Shown: piece after piece, positions 33,541-42,620 of the stretch
How positions within the stretch are numbered: the stretch's first letter is position 1
Layout: each line of letters starts with the position of its first letter
From: Aliitabrizicola sp041905595
GTDB taxonomy: Bacteria > Pseudomonadota > Alphaproteobacteria > Rhodobacterales > Rhodobacteraceae
Direction: 5' to 3'
DNA length: 64,000 bases
Assembly (NCBI GenBank): GCA_041905595.1
Contig: JAYRKT010000018.1
Location: forward strand, 16,382 to 80,381
The notes under the pieces: generated by a model
Database searches by the model: none
What the model was told of the DNA's origin: nothing
The model's input: the letters and a program-made list of their open reading frames with translations, nothing else
Position numbers and translations under genes: made by a program

Positions 33541-35150
33541 AGGGCAAGACCCTATTGAAAGCCTGCGCCGCATCGCTGGCCATCGCGGCTGCGGTGGCGT
33601 TCCATCCGGGAAAGGCGCTGGCGGAGGACCCGATCCCCGGCGGCACGCTGCACCTCGTAGCGCCGTTCGGCACGGCGCTGACCAGCCTCGATCCGCACAA
33701 GACCTATGAATCCCAGGATCTGGTGGTGTCCAAGGCCTTCCACCGCTCGCTCTACGACTGGGACACCAGCACCAACAAGCCGGTGCTCGAACTGGCCGAA
33801 AGCGTCGAGGTGAGCCCGGACGGAAAGACGTTTACCTACAAGCTGCGCGACAACGTCTACTTCCACAACGGGCGCAAGATGACGGCGGATGACGTCATCT
33901 GGTCCTACAACCGCATCGCAGATCCCGCGATCCAGTCGCCCGGTGTCACCAACATCGAACCGATCGCCGGTGCGCGCGACGTGATCGACGGCAAGGCGAA
34001 GGAAATCAGCGGCCTGAAGAAGATCGACGACCTGACCTTCTCGATCACCTACGACGGCTTCGCTGATCCGGGCTCGCTTCTGTTCGACGGCTCGACCTCG
34101 ATTCTGCCGAAGGAAGAGGTCGAGAAGCCTGACTTTGCCACGCATCCGGTCGGCCTCGGTCCGTTCGTCTTCGTCGAGCATGTCGAAGGCTCCTCGATCA
34201 GTGGCAAGCGTTTCGACAAGTATTTCAAGCCGAACCTGCCCTATGCCGACGCCGTGACCTTCATCATCACCGACGATTACAGCGCGATGGACGTCGCCTT
34301 CCGCGCCGGTGAGGTGGATGCAACCGTCCTGTCGGAAGACGCCTATGTGCTTTACAAGCAGGATCCCGAGCTGTCGCAACTGCTGATCGAGGTGCCCGAG
34401 CTCTTCACCCGGCACATGGGCCTGAACACCGAGATGGCGCCGTTGAACGACCAGCGTGTGCGGCAGGCGATCAACTATGCCGTGGACCGTGACCTCATCA
34501 TCTCGAAGCTCCTCAAGGACAAGGCCTTCAAGGCGACAGGCTGGCTGCCGACCTCGTCGGTCGCCTTTGACAAGTCGCGGGCGCCCTATCCCTATGATCC
34601 GGCCAAGGCCAAGGCGCTGCTGGCCGAGGCGGGCTATCCGAACGGCTTCGACATGGAAGTGATGGTCACGGATTCGACCTCGGGCCGCGGCGTGGTCGAG
34701 GCGATGACGCCGTTCCTCAAGGAGGTCGGCATCAACGTGAACATGGTGGTCGCGGATTCCGCTGTTATCGCCGAGGCGCGCAACAACGGCACCGCGATGG
34801 CCTGGATCCGCTCGGCCGGCACCGGACCCGACCCGATCACTGCCCTGCGTTGCTTCGACAGCCGCGTGAGCCGGTCGGCTTGCAACACCACGGCCTTCAA
34901 GGACCCGGCCTTCGACGCGATGTTCGACGAGGCGGCCGCCACCCAGGACGAGGCCGCACGGCTGGCGATCGTCCAGAAGGCCGATGCCTATATTCAGGAC
35001 AAGGCCCCGGTGTGGTTCCACAACTACAACAAGGGCATCCTTGCGGTTCAGCCCTGGCTGCACGGCGCTGCGGGTAACGTGACCGAGACCGCGATACTTG
35101 AGGTCGACGACATGTGGCTTGCCGAAGACGCCCCCGGGCGAGAAAACTGA
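33537..35150 (+). CDS. Peptide ABC transporter binding protein, DppA/OppA type
   Basis: 537 residues, signal peptide MKGKTLLKACAASLAIAAAV then AFHPGKALA, SBP family 5. YKLRDNVYFHNGRKMTADDV is the family signature region. Family members bind di- and oligopeptides, murein peptides, opines or nickel. Coupled to the beta-lactamase-fold gene by a 4-base overlap and followed by a hairpin and two permeases. Confidence 0.92.
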   Translation: MKGKTLLKACAASLAIAAAVAFHPGKALAEDPIPGGTLHLVAPFGTALTSLDPHKTYESQDLVVSKAFHRSLYDWDTSTNKPVLELAESVEVSPDGKTFTYKLRDNVYFHNGRKMTADDVIWSYNRIADPAIQSPGVTNIEPIAGARDVIDGKAKEISGLKKIDDLTFSITYDGFADPGSLLFDGSTSILPKEEVEKPDFATHPVGLGPFVFVEHVEGSSISGKRFDKYFKPNLPYADAVTFIITDDYSAMDVAFRAGEVDATVLSEDAYVLYKQDPELSQLLIEVPELFTRHMGLNTEMAPLNDQRVRQAINYAVDRDLIISKLLKDKAFKATGWLPTSSVAFDKSRAPYPYDPAKAKALLAEAGYPNGFDMEVMVTDSTSGRGVVEAMTPFLKEVGINVNMVVADSAVIAEARNNGTAMAWIRSAGTGPDPITALRCFDSRVSRSACNTTAFKDPAFDAMFDEAAATQDEAARLAIVQKADAYIQDKAPVWFHNYNKGILAVQPWLHGAAGNVTETAILEVDDMWLAEDAPGREN

Positions 35151-35160
35151 GGACGCGGAT

Positions 35161-35185
35161 AGGGGCGGGCTGCGGCCGCGCCCCT
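35161..35185 (+). terminator. Intercistronic hairpin after the DppA-like gene
   Basis: AGGGGCG / CGCCCCT stem (7 bp, 11-base loop that can pair further) followed by TTCCC, 10 bases after the binding-protein stop. It likely acts as attenuator or message stabiliser, as seen after the other binding-protein genes of this window. Confidence 0.5.
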
Positions 35186-35216
35186 TTCCCATTGCCGCCA
35201 ACGAGGGACATGGACG

Positions 35217-36149
35217 ATGGCGCTCCTGCTGCTTCGACGCCTGCTGCAATCGGTTGTCACGCTGCTGGCGTCGGTTCTGCTGATCTTCCTGCTGTTCAGC
35301 GTCATCCCCGGCTCCTTCGTCAATTCGATGGGAGGCGAAAAGCGCGAGATCAACGCCGCACTGAAGGAACGCATGGCCGCCGAGCTTCACCTTGACGAGC
35401 CGGTGCCGCAGCGTTTCGGACGCTACATCGCCGGGCTTGTGCAGGGCGACCTCGGCAAGTCCTTCGCAATGCGGCGGCCGGTGGCCGACATCCTTCTCGA
35501 ACGGCTTCCGGCCTCGCTTCGCCTGGCCGTGGCGGCGATTGTTTTCGCGGTTCTGGTGGGAGTTCCGCTCGGGTTCCTGGCGGCCGCCCGCCACGGCACC
35601 TGGATGGATGCGGGCGCGATGATGCTGGCGATCTCGGGCCTGTCGATTCCGGCCTTCTGGTTCGGACTGCTGGCGATGTTCCTGTTTTCGCTGGAACTGC
35701 GATGGCTGCCGACCTTCGGCTACGGACGTGGCGACTTTGTCCATCTGCTGCTGCCCGCCCTGACCCTGGGCGTTGCGCCGATGGCGTTGATCGCGCGGAC
35801 GACGCGGGCGGCCGTGCTTCAAACCATGTCGGCCGACTACATCCGCACGGCCCGGTCCAAGGGCGCGTCCGAGACCCGTGTGGTGACCCGACACATGGCC
35901 CGCAACGCGCTGGTGCTGATCCTCACCACCGTGGGCCTCCAGTTCGGCTCTATGCTCGGCGGATCGGTGATCATCGAGAACCTGTTTTCCTGGCCCGGGG
36001 TCGGGGCGCTGCTGACCCAGTCGGTGGCGCAGCGCGACATCCCCATGGTGCAGGGCTGCGTGCTGGTCATCATCCTGTTCTTCCTTGTCATCAACACTCT
36101 GGTCGACATGGCCTATGTGTTGATCGACCCCCGTATCCGGTATCGGTGA
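35217..36149 (+). CDS. Peptide ABC transporter permease, DppB type
   Basis: 310 residues with about 6 membrane helices, N-terminus MALLLLRRLLQSVVTLLASV. The EAA loop is MSADYIRTARSKGASETRVV. Forms the channel with the DppC-like protein 9 bases downstream. Confidence 0.93.
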   Translation: MALLLLRRLLQSVVTLLASVLLIFLLFSVIPGSFVNSMGGEKREINAALKERMAAELHLDEPVPQRFGRYIAGLVQGDLGKSFAMRRPVADILLERLPASLRLAVAAIVFAVLVGVPLGFLAAARHGTWMDAGAMMLAISGLSIPAFWFGLLAMFLFSLELRWLPTFGYGRGDFVHLLLPALTLGVAPMALIARTTRAAVLQTMSADYIRTARSKGASETRVVTRHMARNALVLILTTVGLQFGSMLGGSVIIENLFSWPGVGALLTQSVAQRDIPMVQGCVLVIILFFLVINTLVDMAYVLIDPRIRYR

Positions 36150-36158
36150 GGTCCGGGG

Positions 36159-36974
36159 ATGAGGCAGTTCAACCTGTTCGCCGGGCTGACGATCATAGCG
36201 ATCCTCATCCTTGTCGCGCTTCTCGCGCCATGGCTCGCTCCCCATGATCCCGTGACCTTCGCCGACCTCAACAATGCCACGCTTCCCCCCGGCTCGGGCT
36301 TCCTGCTCGGCACCGACGAGCAGGGGCGCGACGTGCTTTCGCGCATCCTCTACGGGGCGCGGGTTTCGCTGATGGTGGGACTGGTCGTGCAGTCGATGAA
36401 CACCCTGGTCGGCGTGACGCTTGGCGTGACGGCGGGGTATTTCGGCGGCTGGTGGGACGAGTTCGTGCAGGGCCTGACCAACCTGATGCTGGCGATCCCG
36501 ACCATCGTCTTCGCGCTGGCGCTGATGACCCTTCTCGGCCCTGGCCTTGTCAGCCTGTTCATCGCGCTTGGCCTGACCGACTGGTCCTACAGTTGCCGCA
36601 TCTCGCGGGCGCAGGTGCTTAGCCAGAAGTCGCAGAACTACGTCCAGGCGGCCGAGACACTCGGCTTCGGCAAGACCCACCTGATGTTCCGCGAGATCCT
36701 GCCCAATGCCGCAGGCCCTCTGGTCGTGGTGGCGACCATGGGCATCGGATCGGCCATCCTCGCCGAGGCGGCCCTGTCGTTCATCGGCCTCGGCGTCGTG
36801 CCGCCCGAGCCGAGTTGGGGCGGGATGCTGGCGCGGGCGCGCGAACAACTGATGGTCGCGCCCTGGATTGCGATCTATCCGGGGATCGCGCTTTTCGTGA
36901 CCGTACTCGGGTTCAACATGCTGGGGGACGGTCTGCGGGACCTTCTCGACCCGCAAGGGAGGTCGGACCGGTGA
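36159..36974 (+). CDS. Peptide ABC transporter permease, DppC type
   Basis: 271 residues with 6 predicted helices. HDPVTFADLNN near the start and GTDEQGRDVLSRILYGARVS are typical for DppC; EAA loop NYVQAAETLGFGKTHLMFRE. The stop overlaps the ATPase start by 4 bases. Confidence 0.93.
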   Translation: MRQFNLFAGLTIIAILILVALLAPWLAPHDPVTFADLNNATLPPGSGFLLGTDEQGRDVLSRILYGARVSLMVGLVVQSMNTLVGVTLGVTAGYFGGWWDEFVQGLTNLMLAIPTIVFALALMTLLGPGLVSLFIALGLTDWSYSCRISRAQVLSQKSQNYVQAAETLGFGKTHLMFREILPNAAGPLVVVATMGIGSAILAEAALSFIGLGVVPPEPSWGGMLARAREQLMVAPWIAIYPGIALFVTVLGFNMLGDGLRDLLDPQGRSDR

Positions 36975-37954
36975 GCGGCGACGCCCCCATTCTGGCGCTG
37001 GAAGGCCTGTCGATCGCGGTCGGTGCCGAGGCCACGGCGCCGCTTGCCGCCGAAGGGGTGAGCTTCGACATCCGCGCCGGCGAGGTCTTTGGTCTTGTCG
37101 GCGAATCCGGCTGCGGCAAGAGCATCTGTGCCCTCGCCATTGCCGGACTGCTCCAGCCGCCGCTGCGCATCTCGGCCGGCCGCGCGATTTTCGAGGGGCG
37201 CGACATCTTCGGCCTGCCACAGCGCGATTTCCGCAAGCTCAGGGGCGGCCGTATCGCCATGGTGTTCCAGGAACCCATGACCGCGCTGAACCCGCTGATG
37301 CGGGTCGGCGACCAGATCGCCGAGATGTTCATCCTGCATGAAGGGCTTAGCCGGTCCAGCGCCCGCCGCCGCGCTGTCACCGCGCTCGAACAGGTGCAGG
37401 TTCCCAGCCCCGAGCGCCGCTGCGCCGACTTTCCGCACCAGCTTTCCGGAGGGATGCGCCAGCGGGTGATGATCGCCATCGCACTGGCCTGCAGCCCGAC
37501 GCTCCTGATCGCGGACGAGCCGACCACGGCACTGGACGTGACGATCCAGGCCGAGATCACCGAACTGATCCTTGATCTCTGCCGGCGGAAGGGGACGGCG
37601 GTTTTGATGATTTCCCACGATCTGGGCCATGTCGCCGACATCTGCGACCGCGTGGCGGTGATGTATTCCGGCCGCATCGTCGAAGAGCAGACAGCCGCGC
37701 GGATCTTTGCCCACGCCCAGCATCCTTATACCCAGGGCCTTGTCGCCGCTTTGCCAAGGCCCGGTCGAAGGCTGGTCGAAGGTCAGCACCCGCTGGCCGA
37801 GATTCCTGGCATGGTTCCCCCAATCGGGCAGCGCCCGCCTGGCTGCCACTTTGCGCCGCGCTGCCCGCGTGCCGACCAACAGTGCACGGCGCAGGTCCCC
37901 CGGCTGACGCCGCTGCCCGAGGGCGGCAAGGTGAGTTGTTTCCATCATGGCTGA
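36971..37954 (+). CDS. Peptide ABC transporter ATPase, DppD type
   Basis: 327 residues from GTG at 36971, which overlaps the DppC-like stop (GTGA). Walker A GESGCGKSICALAI, signature LSGGMRQRVMIAIAL, Walker B LLIADEPTTALD, and a C-terminal oligopeptide/dipeptide transporter domain with the CxxxC-type FAPRCPRADQQC. A frame starting at 36815 would run through the permease gene and is rejected. The stop overlaps the next ATPase by 8 bases. Confidence 0.92.
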   Translation: MSGDAPILALEGLSIAVGAEATAPLAAEGVSFDIRAGEVFGLVGESGCGKSICALAIAGLLQPPLRISAGRAIFEGRDIFGLPQRDFRKLRGGRIAMVFQEPMTALNPLMRVGDQIAEMFILHEGLSRSSARRRAVTALEQVQVPSPERRCADFPHQLSGGMRQRVMIAIALACSPTLLIADEPTTALDVTIQAEITELILDLCRRKGTAVLMISHDLGHVADICDRVAVMYSGRIVEEQTAARIFAHAQHPYTQGLVAALPRPGRRLVEGQHPLAEIPGMVPPIGQRPPGCHFAPRCPRADQQCTAQVPRLTPLPEGGKVSCFHHG

Positions 37955-38942
37955 CGTCATCCCGCTCCGCCCCACGTCCCCTCCCGCCACAGCCGAAGTG
38001 CTGCGGGTCGAGGATCTTCGCGTGCATTATCGCCTGCGCAAGGGCTTCGAGGTACAGACGCTGAAGGCTGTGGACGGTCTGTCGTTCAGCCTGAATGCCG
38101 GGGAATGCCTTGGCCTCGTAGGCGAATCGGGTTGCGGGAAATCGACGCTCGCGCAGGCGGTTATGGGGCTGATCCAGCCGACCGAGGGATCCATCCTGCT
38201 GCCCGGCCTTGACGGCAATTCGGACGTGCGTCGGCGGGCGCGCGAGATCCAGATGGTGTTCCAGGATCCGTTCTCGTCCCTGAACCCGCGCATGACCATC
38301 CGCCAGACCCTCGGCGCGCCACTGCTGCTGCACGGCCTCTGCCGGCCGGACGAGGTCGAGGCGCGCGTGGCGGCGCTGCTGCAGCGGGTCGGCATCGACC
38401 CCGCCGCGATGGACCGCTATCCGCGCGCCTTCTCGGGCGGCCAGCGCCAGCGCCTGTGCATCGCACGGGCGCTGGTGGTCGAGCCGCGCATCCTGATCTG
38501 CGACGAGCCGGTCTCGGCGCTGGACGTGTCGATCCGCGCCCAGATCATCAACCTCCTGCTCGACCTCAAGTCCGAACTCGGCGTCGCACTGCTGATGATC
38601 TCGCATGACCTCGGCGTCATCGGGCATATGAGCGACCGCATCGCGGTGATGTATCTGGGCCGCTTCGTCGAGGTCGGAAGATGGGACGCGGTCATGGCCC
38701 GGCCCGCGCATCCGTATACGCGGGCACTGCTCGCGTCGGTTCCCGGGGCGACTGGCCATGTGACCGGAGGGACGCGTCTGACCGGGGAAGCGCCATCGGC
38801 GCTGCGGCCTCCGCCCGGCTGTGCCTTCCATCCCCGCTGCCCCTTGGCCGAGGCTGTCTGCCGCTCGGGGGCAGTCCCGGACTTCACGCAGATGGGCGAA
38901 GATCACGCGGCCCGCTGCCATTTTGCCGGAAAGGACCTTTGA
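37947..38942 (+). CDS. Peptide ABC transporter ATPase, DppF type
   Basis: 331 residues. Walker A GESGCGKSTLAQAV, signature FSGGQRQRLCIARAL, Walker B ILICDEPVSALD, C-terminal CAFHPRCPLAEAVC segment of the oligopeptide-transporter domain. Second ATPase of the importer. Followed after 2 bases by the peptidase fusion gene, which shows that transport and cleavage are made from one message. Confidence 0.93.
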   Translation: MADVIPLRPTSPPATAEVLRVEDLRVHYRLRKGFEVQTLKAVDGLSFSLNAGECLGLVGESGCGKSTLAQAVMGLIQPTEGSILLPGLDGNSDVRRRAREIQMVFQDPFSSLNPRMTIRQTLGAPLLLHGLCRPDEVEARVAALLQRVGIDPAAMDRYPRAFSGGQRQRLCIARALVVEPRILICDEPVSALDVSIRAQIINLLLDLKSELGVALLMISHDLGVIGHMSDRIAVMYLGRFVEVGRWDAVMARPAHPYTRALLASVPGATGHVTGGTRLTGEAPSALRPPPGCAFHPRCPLAEAVCRSGAVPDFTQMGEDHAARCHFAGKDL

Positions 38943-38944
38943 CC

Positions 38945-40507
38945 ATGCCATCGACCGAATTTCGCGATGGAAGCCTTGCCCAGCCGGTGATCCGGGTCCG
39001 CGTCGGGGCCGATCCGGCGCGCCCGCATGTCGGAACGCTGACCATCGACGACTGGAGCGTGCCTTGCGCGACGGGGCGGGGCGGCCTGCTGCCCGGACAC
39101 CTTAAGCGGGAAGGTGACGGGGCGACGCCGATCGGCTGCTTCCCGCTGCGCTACGGCTTCTTCGATCCCACGGCCTTCCCGGCGTCGCAGTTCGAGGGGC
39201 TCGATTTTCCCTTCCTGCCGAAACCTGCAAACTACAGCTGGCCGGAAGACGCCTTCACTCCCTTCTACAACCGGATGGTCTTCGACACCGACCCGACCAC
39301 GCCCACGCGGCTTGGCGACCGGATCTTCGATCTGATCATCCCGATCGGCTGGAATGACTCCGTGACCGAGCCCTTTTGCGGCTCGGCGATCTTCCTGCAT
39401 GTCGCCCGCCCCGACTTCTCGGCCACGGCCGGCTGCGTGGTGATTGCCCATGATCAGGTCGGCGAGCTTGTCCGCCGCCTTCGGCCGGGGATGATGGTCG
39501 ACATCGCACCGATGGACAGTCCGGAAGTTGCGGAGCAAACGACGCCGCAGCCGATCGAGACCGTCGCCTTCCACGGTCTGACGCCGGGCCCTCGGGTGAT
39601 CGTGACCGGCGCGGTTCATGGCGACGAACCGGCCGGCCCCCGCGCGATCCAACGCGCCATCGCCGCATTCCGCAGCGGTGCGCTTCGCCTCCAGCGCGGA
39701 TCGGTCACCTTCGTGCCGGTCGTGAACACGCTCGCCTGGCGGCAGGGAACCCGCGAGGGTGAGCGGAACCTGAACCGCAACCTCGCGGAATATCCCGCTC
39801 CGGACTGCCACGAGGACCGGGTCGCGAACATTCTCTGCCCGCTTCTGCGGGCGCATGACGTCCTCATCGACCTTCATTCCTTCTCGGCCGACGGTGAGCC
39901 GATGGTGCTTGTCGGTCCAGATGACAGCCAGGCGGGACCCGAGCCCTTCGCCCATGCCGCCGCGGAAGAGGCCTTGGCGCTGGCGCTTGGCCTGCCGCTG
40001 ATCGTCCATGGCTGGGTGGCGGCACACGAACGCTCGCGCGACCTGCGGGCCGGCCTTGGGCTGGCCGAGGTTCCGGCCTCCGCCGCCGCCATTGGGACCA
40101 CGGAATACATGCGCTTTTCAGGCGCATATGGCGTGACGGTGGAATGCGGTCAGCATGGCGCCCCGGATGCTGCGGATGTCGGCTATGCCGCCATCCTGCG
40201 CGGCCTCGCCCATCTCAGGCTGATCGAACTCGCCCTGCCGCCGGCCCGTCCCCCTCGCCAGGCCCTGGAGATCACCGAACCGGTGATGGCGTTGGCGGAC
40301 GGTGACCGCCTGTCGCGCCGATACCGGGCAGGGGAAACGGTGAGGGCGGGCGAACGGATCGGCACTCGGCAGGACGGGCGCGCCATCATCGCGCCTCTCG
40401 ACGGCGCAATCATCTTCGCCAGCGATGCAGCCCGCGCCGGAACCGAACTCTGCTTCCTTTGCCGCCCGAGTCCCCGGTTCTCCGGCCGGACGGCACCGGG
40501 GGGGTGA
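38945..40507 (+). CDS. Fusion of YkuD-type L,D-transpeptidase-like domain and M14-type zinc peptidase
   Basis: 520 residues. Residues about 15-190 resemble the YkuD fold: GDGATPIGCFPLRYGFF near the start and the active-site region FLHVARPDFSATAGCVVI with His152 and Cys164. Residues about 205-460 resemble the AstE/AspA branch of M14: GAVHGDEPAGP (His225, Glu228), LIDLHSFSADGEP (His312) and VTVECGQHG (Glu401). No signal peptide. A YkuD domain in the cytoplasm would fit an L,D-carboxypeptidase; M14 members such as MpaA cleave murein peptides. Together with the Dpp-type importer this points to degradation of imported murein-like peptides, an inference. Frame extends to 38681 but the ATG at 38945, with AAAGGA upstream, follows the ATPase stop by 2 bases. 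Confidence 0.8.
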   Translation: MPSTEFRDGSLAQPVIRVRVGADPARPHVGTLTIDDWSVPCATGRGGLLPGHLKREGDGATPIGCFPLRYGFFDPTAFPASQFEGLDFPFLPKPANYSWPEDAFTPFYNRMVFDTDPTTPTRLGDRIFDLIIPIGWNDSVTEPFCGSAIFLHVARPDFSATAGCVVIAHDQVGELVRRLRPGMMVDIAPMDSPEVAEQTTPQPIETVAFHGLTPGPRVIVTGAVHGDEPAGPRAIQRAIAAFRSGALRLQRGSVTFVPVVNTLAWRQGTREGERNLNRNLAEYPAPDCHEDRVANILCPLLRAHDVLIDLHSFSADGEPMVLVGPDDSQAGPEPFAHAAAEEALALALGLPLIVHGWVAAHERSRDLRAGLGLAEVPASAAAIGTTEYMRFSGAYGVTVECGQHGAPDAADVGYAAILRGLAHLRLIELALPPARPPRQALEITEPVMALADGDRLSRRYRAGETVRAGERIGTRQDGRAIIAPLDGAIIFASDAARAGTELCFLCRPSPRFSGRTAPGG

Positions 40508-40654
40508 CGACGAGAGGCTTCGACGGTTCGCGGCGATTCATGCAGAGTGTCTCGCGCGATCAGGGAACAGACCCTCCGCTTGACCCCCTGAAGTCTGGCG
40601 CGGATAGTCATTCTGATAGCTCCCTACAGGCGACTGGTTGGGTGGACTGAACTG

Positions 40655-42196
40655 ATGACAATCCTCCGCATCGGTGTTCTTGGAGATCTGACAGTCACGC
40701 GCGGCGCCGAAGACGTGATCTTGCCTGCCTCACGCAAGACTCGGGCGCTTCTCGCGTATCTGGCTGTCAGCGGCCGCCCTCAGCGTCGCGAGCGTCTCTG
40801 CGAATTGTTCTGGGATGTGCCTGACGACCCCAGAGGCGCCCTGCGCTGGAGCTTGTCGAAACTCCGCTCTGCCCTGAACGCTGATGGGCGGGAACTGATC
40901 GATGCCAACCGCAATTCCGCCCAACTGATCACCGGCGCATTTGCTCTCGATTGCGTGGAACTGACCCAAGCAGCGAGCGAGGGTTTCGACCGGCTCCCGA
41001 CCGAACGGCTTGAGTCCCTGGCTGTCATGGTGCGCGGTCCATTTCTCGATGATCTCGCCATGCCGAATTGCCCCGCGTTTGAAGCCTGGCGCATAGCGAT
41101 GGCCGATCAACTCGAACTCGTTGCCCGCCGGCTGCTTGAGACGCTTGCGCAGCGTCTTGAAAGCGAGCCGGATCGGAACCGGCCCTATGCCCATGCATTG
41201 AGGCTGCTATCGCCGGATGATGCGCCGGCAGCGTCGGAGGCCGTGGCCCTTATTGCAGCCGCAAGGAGTTCGAGCGGCGCAGGCCGCACGGTTGCAGCCG
41301 ACCATCCACTCCCTGCGAGGGTTTCCTACGACGTGCGCTATTGCACGGGCAAAGATGGAACACGGCTTGCGTATTCGATGGGCGGCCGCGGTCCGCTTAT
41401 GGTGCGCGCGGCCCACTGGCTGTCGCATATCCAGTTCGATGCCGAGACCCCTATCTGGCGACACTGGATAGACGCATTGCAGCAGCGCTTCACCTACCTC
41501 CGGTATGACGAAAGGGGCAATGGTCTTTCGGACTGGCATGTGCGCGACCTTTCGTTCGAGGCGATGCTTGGTGATCTCGAGAGCGTTGTCGAGGCGTCCG
41601 GCTTTCAAAGGTTTTCGCTGCTTGGCATCTCGCAGGGTGCCGCTTTCGCGATTGCCTATGCGGTTCGTCATCCCGATCGCGTTCAACGGTTAATCCTTTA
41701 CGGTGGTTTTGCGCGTGGCGCGCGCAAGCGCGGCAACCCGCAGGAGCTTGCGCTTCGAGATGCGCTCGAGACGCTGCTTCGCGATGGTTGGGGCGGCGAT
41801 AACCCGATCTTCCGCAACATGTTCGTGCATCGCTTCATTCCAAGGGCCACGACCGAACACCTTACCGCCATGGCCGAACTGCAGCGAAAGACCATGTCTG
41901 CGGAGAACGCCTTGGCGTTGTCGCAGATGGCCAGCCACATTGACGTCTCGGAGCTTCTGCCGCTTGTGCGCGTTCCGACCCTGGTGATCCACGCGCGGGA
42001 AGACCGGGTCGTTCCTTTTGAGTCCGGTTTGGAACTCGCGGCGCGGATACCGGGCGCCCGTTTCGTGCCTCTGGAAAGCGACAACCATGTCCTTTTGCAG
42101 GATGAGCCGGCCTTGGGGCATTGTCTCGATGCGCTCGATGCCTTCTGCGCAGAGACCTGCTGGCCGGTTCCGCCCGACAGTTGGCCCCTGCAGTAG
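40655..42196 (+). CDS. Winged-helix (BTAD/SARP-like) regulator fused to alpha/beta hydrolase
   Basis: 513 residues. Residues about 1-200 resemble the SARP/BTAD architecture: GVLGDLTVTRGAEDVILPAS, KTRALLAYLAVSGRPQRRER and a helical part. Residues about 225-505 are an alpha/beta hydrolase with nucleophile elbow LLGISQGAAFAIAYAV, catalytic Asp in VIHAREDRVVP and His in ESDNHVLLQDEP. Such fusions act as transcription factors whose hydrolase part senses or has lost catalysis, although the triad looks intact here. It stands alone, with 147 bases upstream, and has no obvious operon partner. Confidence 0.78.
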   Translation: MTILRIGVLGDLTVTRGAEDVILPASRKTRALLAYLAVSGRPQRRERLCELFWDVPDDPRGALRWSLSKLRSALNADGRELIDANRNSAQLITGAFALDCVELTQAASEGFDRLPTERLESLAVMVRGPFLDDLAMPNCPAFEAWRIAMADQLELVARRLLETLAQRLESEPDRNRPYAHALRLLSPDDAPAASEAVALIAAARSSSGAGRTVAADHPLPARVSYDVRYCTGKDGTRLAYSMGGRGPLMVRAAHWLSHIQFDAETPIWRHWIDALQQRFTYLRYDERGNGLSDWHVRDLSFEAMLGDLESVVEASGFQRFSLLGISQGAAFAIAYAVRHPDRVQRLILYGGFARGARKRGNPQELALRDALETLLRDGWGGDNPIFRNMFVHRFIPRATTEHLTAMAELQRKTMSAENALALSQMASHIDVSELLPLVRVPTLVIHAREDRVVPFESGLELAARIPGARFVPLESDNHVLLQDEPALGHCLDALDAFCAETCWPVPPDSWPLQ

Positions 42197-42620
42197 GGTC
42201 GTTACCGAGCTCCAGGCGCGCAGCGGTTACACGCAGTTCAAACGCTGGGCAGGCTAATTTTCCACTCTGAATACAACGCAGGCTCCAACGCTGACTTGCG
42301 ATAACGGTCCCACACCGAATGGACCGAGGCCCGCCATGCCAGCCGAAAGCACTCGCCGACCTTCCTCTCTCACCGAGCCTGCACGAGGGCTTCGCGCTGT
42401 CTTCTGCCATTTCGCGGTCTCGCAGGCAGACGTCGTCGCTGCGATCCGGACAAAGGCCCGAGAATTGTACGTCCGGTCAGGAAAGCCGTCCGGGCGATCA
42501 TTAGCGCAGCCGGTCTCGCTGGATAGAACATCTGACACCAGACCGGACCCGGCGCGAAGCAGCATCCGTCAAGCGATGGAATCCGGTGTCAAATTTGAAG
42601 TCCAACCAATGGAGAAAGTC
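42197..42620. other. Non-coding stretch of 424 bases
   Basis: No intact gene. One frame around 42430-42500 reads IRTKARELYVRSGKPSGRSL, which resembles the DUF2934 pattern but has no supporting start or remainder, so it may be a decayed fragment or chance. The last 30 bases carry the ribosome site of the DUF1127 gene. Confidence 0.4.

Noticed and set aside
33552..37220. Open frame of 1222 codons on the minus strand
   Set aside because: Fully antisense to the dpp-type genes; its length comes from GC-rich codon bias, and it has no recognisable domain.
42430..42500. DUF2934-like peptide upstream of the DUF1127 gene
   Set aside because: Only about 20 residues fit, with no start or ribosome site; may be chance or a relic.
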